Shown: piece by piece, positions 26,053-34,089 of the stretch
Numbering within the stretch: position 1 is the first letter of the stretch
How the letters are laid out: each line of letters begins with the position of its first letter
Source: Pseudomonas sp. FP2309
Lineage (GTDB): Bacteria; Pseudomonadota; Gammaproteobacteria; Pseudomonadales; Pseudomonadaceae
Reading direction: 5' to 3'
Length of the DNA: 64,000 bases
NCBI RefSeq assembly: GCF_030687575.1
Contig: NZ_CP117439.1
Coordinates: 4,021,501-4,085,500 of the forward strand
Position numbers and translations under genes: made by a program
Notes under the pieces: model-generated
Told to the model about the DNA's origin: nothing
Database searches by the model: none
The model's input: only the letters and a program-made list of their open reading frames with translations

Positions 26053-26232
26053 ATGCGCGTAAAAGCATCCAACAGCAAAGCAAAGCCAGCTCCCGCCGTT
26101 GAAACCAGTGAATCGATCAACAACCAGATCGCCGCGTTCCTCAAGTCCGGTGGCGAAATCCAGCAAATTGCCAAGGGCGTGAGCGGCCAGACTTTCGGCC
26201 CATCCAAGCAGATCAGCCTGGGCAAAAAGTAA
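26053..26232 (+). CDS. Small basic conserved protein (59 aa)
   Basis: 59 residues from the ATG giving MRVKASNSKAKPAP; an upstream in-frame extension to 25981 is not likely coding. The N-terminal third is Lys/Ala/Pro-rich and probably disordered. The rest (INNQIAAFLKSGGEIQQIAKG) holds a short helix and the motif FLxSGGEIQxI that I have seen in several small Pseudomonas proteins. No signal peptide. It is basic and may bind nucleic acid. Function unknown. Confidence 0.7.
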   Translation: MRVKASNSKAKPAPAVETSESINNQIAAFLKSGGEIQQIAKGVSGQTFGPSKQISLGKK

Positions 26233-26438
26233 AACCCGCGCACATATCTGGTCCCTAAGCGTCTTGCCCTCAAGGCGCTAGGACTAGAGCCTGAACCCCC
26301 CTCCCAACACATTCAATATCACGCTAATCGACGAACGGGTCCCACCGCCTGGCATACGTCGGTATGCTTGCACACGTCTAAAACGGGCGTCTGCCCGATT
26401 TCCTCCGTCACTGCTCCTCGCTTTTCATGGAGTGAAGC

Positions 26439-27161
26439 ATGCTCAAACCCTGCATCTTTTTGGTCAGCACACTCGTCGCTTGCCCCCTCGCCGAAGCGCA
26501 GATTTTCCAGCGCGAATTGGGCGATTTCGACCTTAAATTAGGCACCACCCCCAGCCGCAGCATGGCCCAGGGCCTGGTCAAACCCACCTCACCGGGCAGC
26601 GATTCGTTCCACGGCGGCCTGGACCTTAGTCACGACAGCGGCCTGTACTTCGGCCAGTTCTCGCCGAACATGGGCCTGTCGTCGGCAAGTACCCTGGAGG
26701 TCGACTCCTATATGGGCTTCAAGCACCCCTTCGACCAGACCCTGGGCTACGAGGTGGGTCTGATCCACTACAGCTACCCCAAGGTCAGCCCGCTGAACAG
26801 CCAGGAGTTCTACGGTGGCCTGAACCTGTTGGGCAATCGTTTCGGCGCCTCCTTCAGCAACGACCCGGACCGCCAGGACAGCACCCTGTTCGCCGACCTG
26901 GGCGGCACACAACCTTTCGGCATCGGTGTGAGCATGAAGTACACCACCCATCAGTTGGGCACACCGGCGTCGGTTGCTGGCGGCACCATCAGCAGCTTCA
27001 GTGACTGGTCGGTGCAACTCTCCCGCGCCTGGAAGGGCATCGACCTGGACCTGATCTACAGCGACTCCAGCCTCAGCGGCGGTGATTGCTCGGCCTACTC
27101 CGGACACAATTCGCAATGTGACGGCCTGTTGACCTTGAAGGCTGTACGGCCGTTTTATTGA
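26439..27161 (+). CDS. TorF-family putative outer-membrane porin
   Basis: 240 residues with a signal peptide cut after LAEA (about residue 20). The remainder is rich in alternating hydrophobic residues ending in aromatic RPFY, typical of outer-membrane beta barrels of the TorF (conserved hypothetical TIGR02001) family: SFHGGLDLSHDSGLYFGQFS and DSYMGFKHPF are characteristic. GGAG lies six bases before the ATG. The substrate is unknown. It is 66 bases from the lipoprotein gene downstream, which has its own ribosome site. Confidence 0.82.
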   Translation: MLKPCIFLVSTLVACPLAEAQIFQRELGDFDLKLGTTPSRSMAQGLVKPTSPGSDSFHGGLDLSHDSGLYFGQFSPNMGLSSASTLEVDSYMGFKHPFDQTLGYEVGLIHYSYPKVSPLNSQEFYGGLNLLGNRFGASFSNDPDRQDSTLFADLGGTQPFGIGVSMKYTTHQLGTPASVAGGTISSFSDWSVQLSRAWKGIDLDLIYSDSSLSGGDCSAYSGHNSQCDGLLTLKAVRPFY

Positions 27162-27227
27162 TGGGCTGAACTGTCACGCCCGCCGTGGGTTCACATGCGT
27201 TAATCCCCTCTGCGCAAGGACACGCCC

Positions 27228-28094
27228 ATGCTGCGTCGGCTCAAACTACTGGTGGTACTGCTGACCCTGAGCCTGGTGCTCGCCGGCTGCAATCGCGTGG
27301 GCCTGGCCTATCGCAACCTCGATGTCATCATCCCCTGGACCCTCAACGATTATCTGGACATGAATGCCGGGCAAAAGAGCTGGTTCAACGACACGCTCAA
27401 GGAACACCTGGCCTGGCACTGCACCACACAGCTCCCCGGTTACCTGGACTGGCTTGACCGGCTGCAGCAGATGGTCGATGACAACCAGGTCACCGACGCC
27501 GCACTGCAGACCCGAACCCAGGAAGCCAAACACGCCATCGCCGAGGTTGCCCGCGAGATCACACCGTCAGCCGTCGAACTGCTCCAGGGCCTGGATGACG
27601 AACAGGTGCAGGCCATGAGTGATGCCCTGGCCAAGGACCTGCGCAAACGCCAGGACGACTATCTCAAGCCGCCGTTGGCCCAGCAGATCAGAGAGCGCGC
27701 CGAGCGCATGAACAAGCGCCTGGACAGTTGGATGGGCCCTTTAAGCGCCAGCCAGCAGCAACGCGTAGCGGCGTGGTCCGACGCCCTGGGCGAGCAGAAC
27801 ACCGAGTGGATCGGCAACCGCGCCCATTGGCAGGCGCAATTTATCGAGGCCGTGCAGCAACGCCACAGCGCTGACTTCCCGCAGAAGATGCAACAATTAC
27901 TGGTGGACCGCGAAAGCCTGTGGACCCCGGAATACCGCGCGGCCTATGCCCGCACCGAATCCGCCGCACGCAGCCTGCTGGTGGACGTGATGGCTGAAAG
28001 CACCGAGCCACAACGTCAGAAACTGATCCAGAAGATCGACAAGGTACGCAATGATTTCCAGGCACTCAAATGCCTGAAAAGCGCGCAGTCCTGA
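27228..28094 (+). CDS. DUF6279-type lipoprotein
   Basis: 288 residues with a lipoprotein signal: a hydrophobic N-terminus and the lipobox LVLAGC with Cys21. After the lipid anchor comes NRVGLAYRNLDVIIPWTLNDYLDM and then a long, mostly helical, charged domain. This N-terminal pattern is shared by a widespread Pseudomonas lipoprotein family (DUF6279) of unknown role. AAGGA precedes the ATG. The next residue after Cys is Asn rather than Asp, so outer-membrane sorting is expected. Confidence 0.83.
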   Translation: MLRRLKLLVVLLTLSLVLAGCNRVGLAYRNLDVIIPWTLNDYLDMNAGQKSWFNDTLKEHLAWHCTTQLPGYLDWLDRLQQMVDDNQVTDAALQTRTQEAKHAIAEVAREITPSAVELLQGLDDEQVQAMSDALAKDLRKRQDDYLKPPLAQQIRERAERMNKRLDSWMGPLSASQQQRVAAWSDALGEQNTEWIGNRAHWQAQFIEAVQQRHSADFPQKMQQLLVDRESLWTPEYRAAYARTESAARSLLVDVMAESTEPQRQKLIQKIDKVRNDFQALKCLKSAQS

Positions 28095-28163
28095 TGCAAT
28101 GGATACAGATTACCGTCCAACCGTTTCACGCCGGCACCCCACAGGTGCCGGAACGTGAGGGCA

Positions 28164-28553
28164 TCAGGCAATCTGGGCCTTGGACGCCACGTGCGCGAAC
28201 GTGTCCGGGTCCAGCGCGTCCGGCTGTTCATCGAGCACCTGACGTGGGTGGTCGTTGCCTGGAATCGAGCTGTCGATCAGCGCGAGCAACTGCGATCCCA
28301 GCGGCGTCAGAATGAAATTCTCGCCATTACCGCCCTCCTCTTCGGGCCGCGACTCGATAAAACCGCGCTTGAATAACAGCGCCTCATAATCGGCGGCGGT
28401 TTTTTTCAGCGCATCCAGATTGCCGGTGTCCTCGCCTGCAGAGGCCTTGTCGGCCGCTTCCTGTTCGGCGTATTTACGCGGGGCAAAGCTGCCCTCGCCG
28501 TTCTGCACTTCATGCAGCAGACGTTCGATCAAATCCCAGTTGTAAGTCGTCAT
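28164..28553 (-). CDS. DUF2513-like winged-helix protein
   Basis: 129 residues from the ATG at 28553 with a near-perfect AGGAGGA ribosome site six bases away; longer in-frame ORFs overlap the opposing small gene and are not credible. It starts YNWDLIERLLHEVQNG, like DUF2513 proteins, followed by a charged insert and a winged-helix-like part (KRGFIESRPEE ... FILTPLGSQLLALID). Probably a small DNA-binding or regulatory protein. The C-terminal 35 residues are acidic and probably disordered. The family call is tentative. Confidence 0.65.
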   Translation of the reverse strand: MTTYNWDLIERLLHEVQNGEGSFAPRKYAEQEAADKASAGEDTGNLDALKKTAADYEALLFKRGFIESRPEEEGGNGENFILTPLGSQLLALIDSSIPGNDHPRQVLDEQPDALDPDTFAHVASKAQIA

Positions 28554-28706
28554 CCTGATTCCTCCTGCAGGCATGGAAAGTAGCCCGTCAAAAGGTGTGA
28601 CCTGTGGCGTCATCCGCCGTTCATCTGATCGGACGGGCGTCATTTCTCTGAACTTTGCAGACGTTCGCCCCCTCAACCGCACATCATCGCCAAGGAGGTC
28701 CGCCCC

Positions 28707-28982
28707 ATGAACAGCCTGAAAAATCTGGCCATTGCCGCCACCCTGCTCACCACCCTGCCCGCCTGGGCCTGCACGCCCGACGAAGCCACGGCCAAACGCG
28801 AGCAATTGGCCAAAGAGGTGACTCAGCTCACCGAACAAAACCCCGGCAAAGCCAAAGAGATGAACGCCGAACTGCAGAAAATGGACCTGGACACTGAAAG
28901 CGCGGAATTCCCCGACAAGTGCCAGTTGATCGACGCTCGCTTGAAAGAGCTGAAAGAAGCCGCCGCCAAGGCCAAAAATTGA
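28707..28982 (+). CDS. Small exported helical protein (91 aa)
   Basis: 91 residues with a signal peptide (cut after AWA, about residue 22). The mature part is a charged helical hairpin with two Cys (CTPDE near the start and DKCQLID near residue 72) that could form a periplasmic disulfide. An AAGGAGG ribosome site stands eight bases before the ATG. A strong terminator follows at 28989-29017. Function unknown; I do not recognise a named family. Confidence 0.75.
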   Translation: MNSLKNLAIAATLLTTLPAWACTPDEATAKREQLAKEVTQLTEQNPGKAKEMNAELQKMDLDTESAEFPDKCQLIDARLKELKEAAAKAKN

Positions 28983-28988
28983 AGGCCT

Positions 28989-29017
28989 AAAAAAACCGGA
29001 CATCGTCCGGTTTTTTT
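28989..29017. terminator. Bidirectional Rho-independent terminator
   Basis: AAAAAACCGGAC-ATC-GTCCGGTTTTTTT: a six-pair GC core flanked by A-run and T-run, so it works for both strands. It lies between the convergent small exported protein gene and the DEAD-box helicase gene. Confidence 0.9.
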
Positions 29018-29031
29018 ACATCCGCCCGACC

Positions 29032-30378
29032 TTACTCGGCAGCCGGTGCTTCTGGCTTGCGGCGCTTGAGCGGGGCCATGCCATCCTTGCTGACGAGCGA
29101 CAGGTTGTCGGTCTTCGGACGGTTGGCGATCTTGCGCTTGGTCGGCGACTTGGCACCGGTTTTCTTCTTGTCGCCCTTGGCGTCGGTTTTTTTCTTCTTC
29201 ACGCCAACCGCCTTGCCCGACGCCTTGACCTTCTTCGGCCCGGTGTAGGTGCCTTTGACTTCCTTGATGGTGCGGCGCTCGAACGACTGCTTGAGGTAGC
29301 GCTCGATGCTCGACATCAGGTTCCAGTCGCCGTGGCAGATCAGCGAGATGGCCAGGCCATCGTTGCCGGCACGCCCGGTACGGCCGATACGGTGCACGTA
29401 TTCGTCGCCGCTGCGGGGCATGTCAAAGTTGATCACCAGATCCAGGCCGTCGACGTCCAGACCACGGGCCGCCACGTCAGTCGCCACCAGGATCTTCACG
29501 CCGCCCGCCTTGAGGCGGTCGATGGCCAGCTTGCGGTCCTTCTGATCTTTTTCGCCGTGCAGCACGAACGCCTTGTATTCCTGGGCCACCAGACGACCGT
29601 AGATGCGGTCGGCCGCGGCACGGGTGTTGGTGAACACAATGGCCTTCTGATAGGTCTCGTTGGCCAGCAGCCAGTTGAGGATCTGCTCTTTGTGCACGTT
29701 GTGGTCGGCGGTGACGATCTGCTGACGCGTGGTCGCGTTCAGGTCGCTGACGTTGTTGACCTGCAGGTGCTCAGGGTTGTTCAGGACCTTGGCGACCATC
29801 TCGCGCAGGGTCGAACCGCCAGTGGTGGCGGAGAACAACATGGTCTGCTGGCGGTTGACGCATTCAGCAACCAGGCGCTGTACGTCATCGGCAAAGCCCA
29901 TGTCGAGCATGCGGTCGGCTTCGTCCAGCACCAGCACTTCGACTTCCTTGAGGTCGAGGTTGCCGGCGTTGAGTTGCTCGATCATACGGCCGGGGGTGCC
30001 GATGAGGATGTCCGGCACCTTGCGCAGCATGGCCGCCTGGACCTTGAAGTCTTCGCCGCCGGTAATGATGCCGGACTTGATGAAGGTGAACTGCGAGAAG
30101 CGCTCGACTTCCTTCAGGGTCTGCTGGGCCAGCTCGCGGGTCGGCAGCAGGATCAGGGTCTTGATGCTGACGCGGACCTTGGCCGGGCCAATCAAACGGT
30201 TCAGGACCGGCAGGACGAAAGCGGCGGTCTTGCCGCTGCCGGTTTGCGCTGTCACCCGCAGGTCACGCCCTTGGAGCGCGAGCGGGATGGCCGCTGCTTG
30301 CACAGGCGTAGGCTCGACAAATTTAAGCTCGGCCACGGCTTTGAGCAGGCGTTCGTGCAGGGCGAATTGGGAAAACAC
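29032..30378 (-). CDS. DEAD-box ATP-dependent RNA helicase (PA2840/DeaD-like)
   Basis: 448 residues from a GTG giving MFSQFALHERLLKAVAELKF, with GAGG nine bases upstream; in-frame sequence further upstream is not helicase-like. Motifs are complete: Q motif FVEPTPVQ, motif I AQTGSGKT, DEAD box VLDEADRMLD, SAT, and HRIGRTGRAG. The last ~75 residues are Lys-rich (KKKKTDAKGDKKKTG), an RNA-binding tail. The protein unwinds short RNA duplexes in the cytoplasm. It looks like the P. aeruginosa protein PA2840 as I recall it. It converges on a shared terminator and diverges from the channel gene. Confidence 0.92.
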   Translation of the reverse strand: MFSQFALHERLLKAVAELKFVEPTPVQAAAIPLALQGRDLRVTAQTGSGKTAAFVLPVLNRLIGPAKVRVSIKTLILLPTRELAQQTLKEVERFSQFTFIKSGIITGGEDFKVQAAMLRKVPDILIGTPGRMIEQLNAGNLDLKEVEVLVLDEADRMLDMGFADDVQRLVAECVNRQQTMLFSATTGGSTLREMVAKVLNNPEHLQVNNVSDLNATTRQQIVTADHNVHKEQILNWLLANETYQKAIVFTNTRAAADRIYGRLVAQEYKAFVLHGEKDQKDRKLAIDRLKAGGVKILVATDVAARGLDVDGLDLVINFDMPRSGDEYVHRIGRTGRAGNDGLAISLICHGDWNLMSSIERYLKQSFERRTIKEVKGTYTGPKKVKASGKAVGVKKKKTDAKGDKKKTGAKSPTKRKIANRPKTDNLSLVSKDGMAPLKRRKPEAPAAE

Positions 30379-30572
30379 GGGTGCTACCTCGAAGAAATAC
30401 AAAATATCAGCTGCATAGGTTACCGGTTTCGGGCGTCCAAACCGAGTTTCTTTACGCGAACGGCATGAATCAGCTGCTTTTTTGCCCCGGTATTTGCCTG
30501 CATGATCAACTTTGTCGCACTTAAATGCTCTAATCGCCCCATCTTGTCCTAACAGAAGAACTGGTTTCACCC

Positions 30573-31868
30573 ATGGATATCAAACAGCTCTGGCTCAACG
30601 TCCAAGACCTCTGGGGCGCCCTCGACGAACACCCGGTGCTGCATGCCAGCCTTGGTTTCCTGGTGTTGCTGGTGGTGGCCCTGCTGCTCGGGCGCATCGC
30701 CCGTTACCTGATCCTGCATGCCGTCAAACTGCTCGGCCGCCAACCTCCGCTGCACTGGCTCAACGACCTGCGGCACAACAAAGTCTTCCACCGCCTGGCG
30801 CAGATGACGCCTTCGCTGGTGATCCAGTTCGGCCTGTACCTGGTACCGAACCTGAGCAAAACCGCGATCCTGTTCATCGGCAACGTGGCCCTGGCGTTCA
30901 GCATTCTGTTCATGGTGCTGGCGATGAGCGCGCTGCTCAACGCCCTGCTGGACATTTATGCGCGCACCGAACACGCCCGCACCCGCTCGATCAAAGGCTA
31001 CGTGCAGTTGGCGAAGATGGTGCTGTTCGTGTTCGGCGCGATCATTATCGTCGCCACCCTGATCGACCGTTCGCCGCTGTTGCTGCTATCGGGTCTGGGT
31101 GCGATGTCGGCGGTGATCCTGTTGGTCTACAAGGATACCTTGCTGTCATTCGTGGCCAGCGTGCAGTTGACCAGCAATGACATGCTGCGCGTGGGCGACT
31201 GGATCGAAATGCCCCAGGTCGGCGCCGACGGCGATGTGGTGGACATCACCTTGCACACGGTCAAGGTGCAGAACTTCGACAAGACCATCGTCTCCATCCC
31301 CACCTGGCGACTGATGTCCGAGTCGTTCAAAAATTGGCGCGGCATGCAGGCCTCGGGTGGGCGGCGCATCAAGCGCAGCCTGTTTATCGATGCCAGCGGT
31401 GTGCGTTTCCTGCGTGATGACGAAGAAGTCCGCCTGACCCAGGTGCACCTGCTCACCGATTACATCGGGCGCAAACAGGCCGAACTCAAAGCCTGGAACG
31501 AAGCCCAGGGGCACAGCGCGCAACTGTCAGCCAACCGCCGGCGCATGACCAACCTCGGCACGTTTCGCGCCTATGCGCTGGCGTATCTGAAAAGCCATCC
31601 GGACATCCAACCGAACATGACCTGCATGGTGCGCCAGATGCAAACCACCGCCCAGGGAGTGCCGCTGGAGATCTACTGCTTTACCCGCACCACGGCCTGG
31701 GCCGATTACGAGCGCATCCAGGGGGATATCTTCGATTATTTGCTGGCGGTGCTGCCGGAGTTTGGCTTGAGTTTGTATCAGCAGCCGAGTGGCAATGACT
31801 TGCGTGCGGGGATGTTGCCGGCCGTGCTGGGGGCCAGCCATTTGCCGCCCTCGGTACAAGAGCCTTGA
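30573..31868 (+). CDS. MscS-type mechanosensitive channel (YbdG-like)
   Basis: 431 residues. About five membrane segments (first at 27-46, LGFLVLLVVALLLGRIA), with the pore-lining helix in LLLLSGLGAMSAVILLVYKD (about 170-190), then a cytosolic beta domain with RVGDWIEMPQVGADGDVVDI, the MscS signature region. The long C-terminal part is as in YbdG-like small-conductance channels that help against osmotic downshock. The start is supported by position and the hydrophobic N-terminus; the ribosome site is weak. Confidence 0.9.
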   Translation: MDIKQLWLNVQDLWGALDEHPVLHASLGFLVLLVVALLLGRIARYLILHAVKLLGRQPPLHWLNDLRHNKVFHRLAQMTPSLVIQFGLYLVPNLSKTAILFIGNVALAFSILFMVLAMSALLNALLDIYARTEHARTRSIKGYVQLAKMVLFVFGAIIIVATLIDRSPLLLLSGLGAMSAVILLVYKDTLLSFVASVQLTSNDMLRVGDWIEMPQVGADGDVVDITLHTVKVQNFDKTIVSIPTWRLMSESFKNWRGMQASGGRRIKRSLFIDASGVRFLRDDEEVRLTQVHLLTDYIGRKQAELKAWNEAQGHSAQLSANRRRMTNLGTFRAYALAYLKSHPDIQPNMTCMVRQMQTTAQGVPLEIYCFTRTTAWADYERIQGDIFDYLLAVLPEFGLSLYQQPSGNDLRAGMLPAVLGASHLPPSVQEP

Positions 31869-31907
31869 CCTAGTTCTATCCCCTCAAATTCCTCGCTCTG
31901 AAAGTTC

Positions 31908-31932
31908 AGCCTCATTGAGGCTCAATGAGGCT
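31908..31932. repeat. Perfect 25-base inverted repeat before the PAAR island
   Basis: AGCCTCATTGAG and CTCAATGAGGCT are exact inverse complements separated by a single G. It lies 40 bases after the channel gene, at the point where the sequence becomes more AT-rich. No T-run follows. It may be a terminator-like hairpin, a factor site or the scar of an insertion boundary. The rest of the gap to 32129 holds nothing else I can name. Confidence 0.7.
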
Positions 31933-32129
31933 ACACATGCATGCACTCCGCTACAACGGATCAGGATTAAAGCTGCTTACCGGTGAAAAAACCAAGTGTC
32001 GACATCTCGATCCAGGCTGCTCGTGGCGCCTCAGAATAAACCTACACCAAACCAAGAATCGTCCGACTACCCGGTTCTTGTAGCCTCGCCTAGCGTGCTG
32101 GTCCCAGTTAACAAAAGGACATATCTGGC

Positions 32130-32921
32130 ATGCGACGCTATTTAATTACTCGAGGCGCCAAAACCACTGCTGGCGGTACAGTAGTCGACGGTTTGAGGGG
32201 CTTCGGCATTAACAGGGTAGAAATTGCCCTTGAAGGGCACAAGGTGCGTTGCCCGGCGTGCCAGACCGCAGGCGCCATTGTTTGTGTCGGCCCGCGGCTT
32301 AAAATGGATGCGCATGGGCGAAAAGTCGCGCTTTCGGACGATATTTGTCTGTGCAAATGCGACCCGGCCCCTCGTCTGATTACCGACCAGTTCGATCGGT
32401 ATCAGACCGTTACTGCCGAAGATACTTCGGTACTAAGTAGAGCCGCTCCTGTATCGCCCCCAACGCAAGCTTCATCGACCACGCCCCGTACATCGCCCAC
32501 TTCACTCTCAAGACCTGCGACTCCAACATCAAGCGAGATCCTCGAGTCTTCCTGCGAGCGCAATTGGCGCTTCTATCAAAAACAGGCAGAAGACATTGTC
32601 GCGCCGGGAGGCACGCTGATCGCCGATCCCAGGTTGCGCAACCGAGTGATCAACTCTGCTTACGCTCAGCTCTGGCGGCTCGACAAGCGTTTTCAGCGGG
32701 CGGGGCTCGCGGCGTTTGCGTCCAAGCAGGTGGGGTGCGGCTTGCTGCATGCGGCTGACGCCATCGAGAAGATTCAGGTGGAATACGAGGCGGCGCAGCA
32801 GTTGAGAAGGAGTGCCCGGAAAGGGGTGTGGGGGGGCTTGAGACTTGTCTGTCCTCGCGTCAGAACATTTTTGAGGATGAGCCGCAGGCGGTGTTGTGGC
32901 CGGTGGGACAAGAGAAGTTGA
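32130..32921 (+). CDS. PAAR-domain protein (type VI secretion tip/effector), N-terminal part as read before a frameshift
   Basis: 263 residues as read. Residues 1-85 form a PAAR domain (GAKTTAGGTVVDG, then KVRCPACQTAGAIVC), the cone that caps the VgrG spike of type VI systems. A Ser/Thr/Pro-rich linker (about 105-135) and a helical domain follow (WRLDKRFQRAGLAAFASKQVG ... LHAADAIEKIQVEYEAAQQ split over two parts). At 32830-32836 a run of seven G leads into a frame ending RRRCCGRWDKRS, which looks foreign. The true continuation lies one frame back (-1) from 32828. AAAGGA precedes the ATG. No other type VI gene is nearby, so it would be an orphan tip. Confidence 0.8.
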   Translation: MRRYLITRGAKTTAGGTVVDGLRGFGINRVEIALEGHKVRCPACQTAGAIVCVGPRLKMDAHGRKVALSDDICLCKCDPAPRLITDQFDRYQTVTAEDTSVLSRAAPVSPPTQASSTTPRTSPTSLSRPATPTSSEILESSCERNWRFYQKQAEDIVAPGGTLIADPRLRNRVINSAYAQLWRLDKRFQRAGLAAFASKQVGCGLLHAADAIEKIQVEYEAAQQLRRSARKGVWGGLRLVCPRVRTFLRMSRRRCCGRWDKRS

Positions 32922-33343
32922 GATTTGGGGTTGATTATCCGGAAATATTGCAGGTATTCAAAGCCATTGACGAAGGCGATATCACCAAAAGCGTTGAGCA
33001 GCTAGCTTGGCACGAACAGCAAAATATCCTTCAACCGACACTCTATAACGATACAAAACTAGTAGCCCTGCTGAGAAGTAACCACTTTTCATACATCACT
33101 GACATACCGTCCGGAGCAGCCCAGGCCCTAGAACTGACGCTTGCCAGCCAATGCAGCACATTCAATGACAGACGCACGGTTGTTTTTAGTCAGCACCCCT
33201 TCGCCAACCTTGCCGATATCAATCAACGCATGGCTTTCGTACTCAAGGCTGCTGCACAGTTTGACGATTTTCTACATGGCGCGGAGTTGCAGCTAATCGA
33301 ACAGGCAATTGAAGACATCGCCGAAGGCAGGGGTGTCCTATGA
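32828..33343 (+). pseudogene. C-terminal part of the PAAR protein in the -1 frame
   Basis: 172 codons open in the -1 frame from the G run, reading GGLETCLSSRQNIFEDEPQ and on to FANLADINQRMAFVLKAAAQ. This is the natural continuation of Pseudomonas PAAR proteins of this type as I recall them: one extra G in the run (or a -1 ribosome slip on G GGG GGC) fuses the two parts into one product of about 404 residues. It has no ribosome site of its own. The stop overlaps the next gene start (ATGA at 33340-33343). Alternatives are true decay, a sequencing slip, phase variation or programmed frameshifting. Confidence 0.7.
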
Positions 33344-33954
33344 ACTGGCTCTCAGCGGTGAATGGGCGAAATTGCACTCTTGTATTATTCGCTGCCGCAC
33401 TGCTGGTGGGGATGATACGTTTCTTTACCCATACGTCAGAAATCGCACTGCTACTTGGCGAGCCTTGGGAAGACATGCGTCAGCGCTCTAGTGCATCCAT
33501 TGCCCCCGCCATACCCGGACATTTTTGGGGAAGACTCACGAAATCTGATGCCCGCCTTCGCTTCATGGATTCTGAATATGGATTTGTGACCCCCCAGGCT
33601 CGTTTCTTCACAGTGAGCTTCGACAGCAATGAGAAGGTTAGTAGTGTCCGTCTATCCCCTCAAGTTGAACCGCTTCTGCTCGATGACACACTTAAGGTAG
33701 TTCTGGATCTGCAGGAGCAATGGCGCAAGGCAGGCTGGGAGCCGATCCGCGTCGCGTCCAACCCTCCATTCGCCGATACTCCAGAGTGGCGAGCTCGGCT
33801 GCGAAACGTGAATCGGGGCGGCTCGTCCTATTGGCGAGCAAATAATAAGTACCAAGTGATGCTAGTGGTGGGACGATTCAGAGACGATAGACACCCGACA
33901 GAGGAGCGTTACCTCATGACCCTTTCACTGGCCCCCCCATGGGGGCCTGAATGA
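33340..33954 (+). CDS. Membrane-anchored partner of the PAAR protein, immunity-like
   Basis: 204 residues. One N-terminal membrane helix (about 12-30, CTLVLFAAALLVGMIRFF) is followed by a soluble domain, probably periplasmic, with SEIALLLGEPWEDMRQRSSA and EYGFVTPQARFFTVSFD. Its ATG overlaps the stop of the PAAR C-terminal part, so it is coupled to it. Pairing of a PAAR cargo protein with a small anchored protein is the usual effector/immunity layout, but no toxin activity is shown. Base composition is more AT-rich than the neighbours, which suggests horizontal origin. Confidence 0.7.
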   Translation: MNWLSAVNGRNCTLVLFAAALLVGMIRFFTHTSEIALLLGEPWEDMRQRSSASIAPAIPGHFWGRLTKSDARLRFMDSEYGFVTPQARFFTVSFDSNEKVSSVRLSPQVEPLLLDDTLKVVLDLQEQWRKAGWEPIRVASNPPFADTPEWRARLRNVNRGGSSYWRANNKYQVMLVVGRFRDDRHPTEERYLMTLSLAPPWGPE

Positions 33955-33974
33955 TTCTGCGAGGCGCCTAGGAA

Positions 33975-34034
33975 CCAGAAATTGCACTGATTATCGACGA
34001 ACTTTCGGAAGGCATCCGCTAACGCTCCAACCAA
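33975..34034 (+). pseudogene. Relic of a second copy of the immunity-like gene
   Basis: Reading from 33978 gives EIALIIDELSEGIR-stop-RSNQAG, which lines up with SEIALLLGEPWEDMRQRSSA inside the intact gene at about 33436-33500. The DNA also matches well (CAGAAAT-GCACTG and CGCTC cores). The reading is broken by TAA at 34020-34022 where the intact copy has Gln. Nothing else of the gene is left. It looks like a decayed tandem paralogue. Confidence 0.5.
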
Positions 34035-34089
34035 GCCGGCAAGGTATTGAAGCAGGTCAGTTCGTTACCGTAAAAGACCTGGGCATTCA

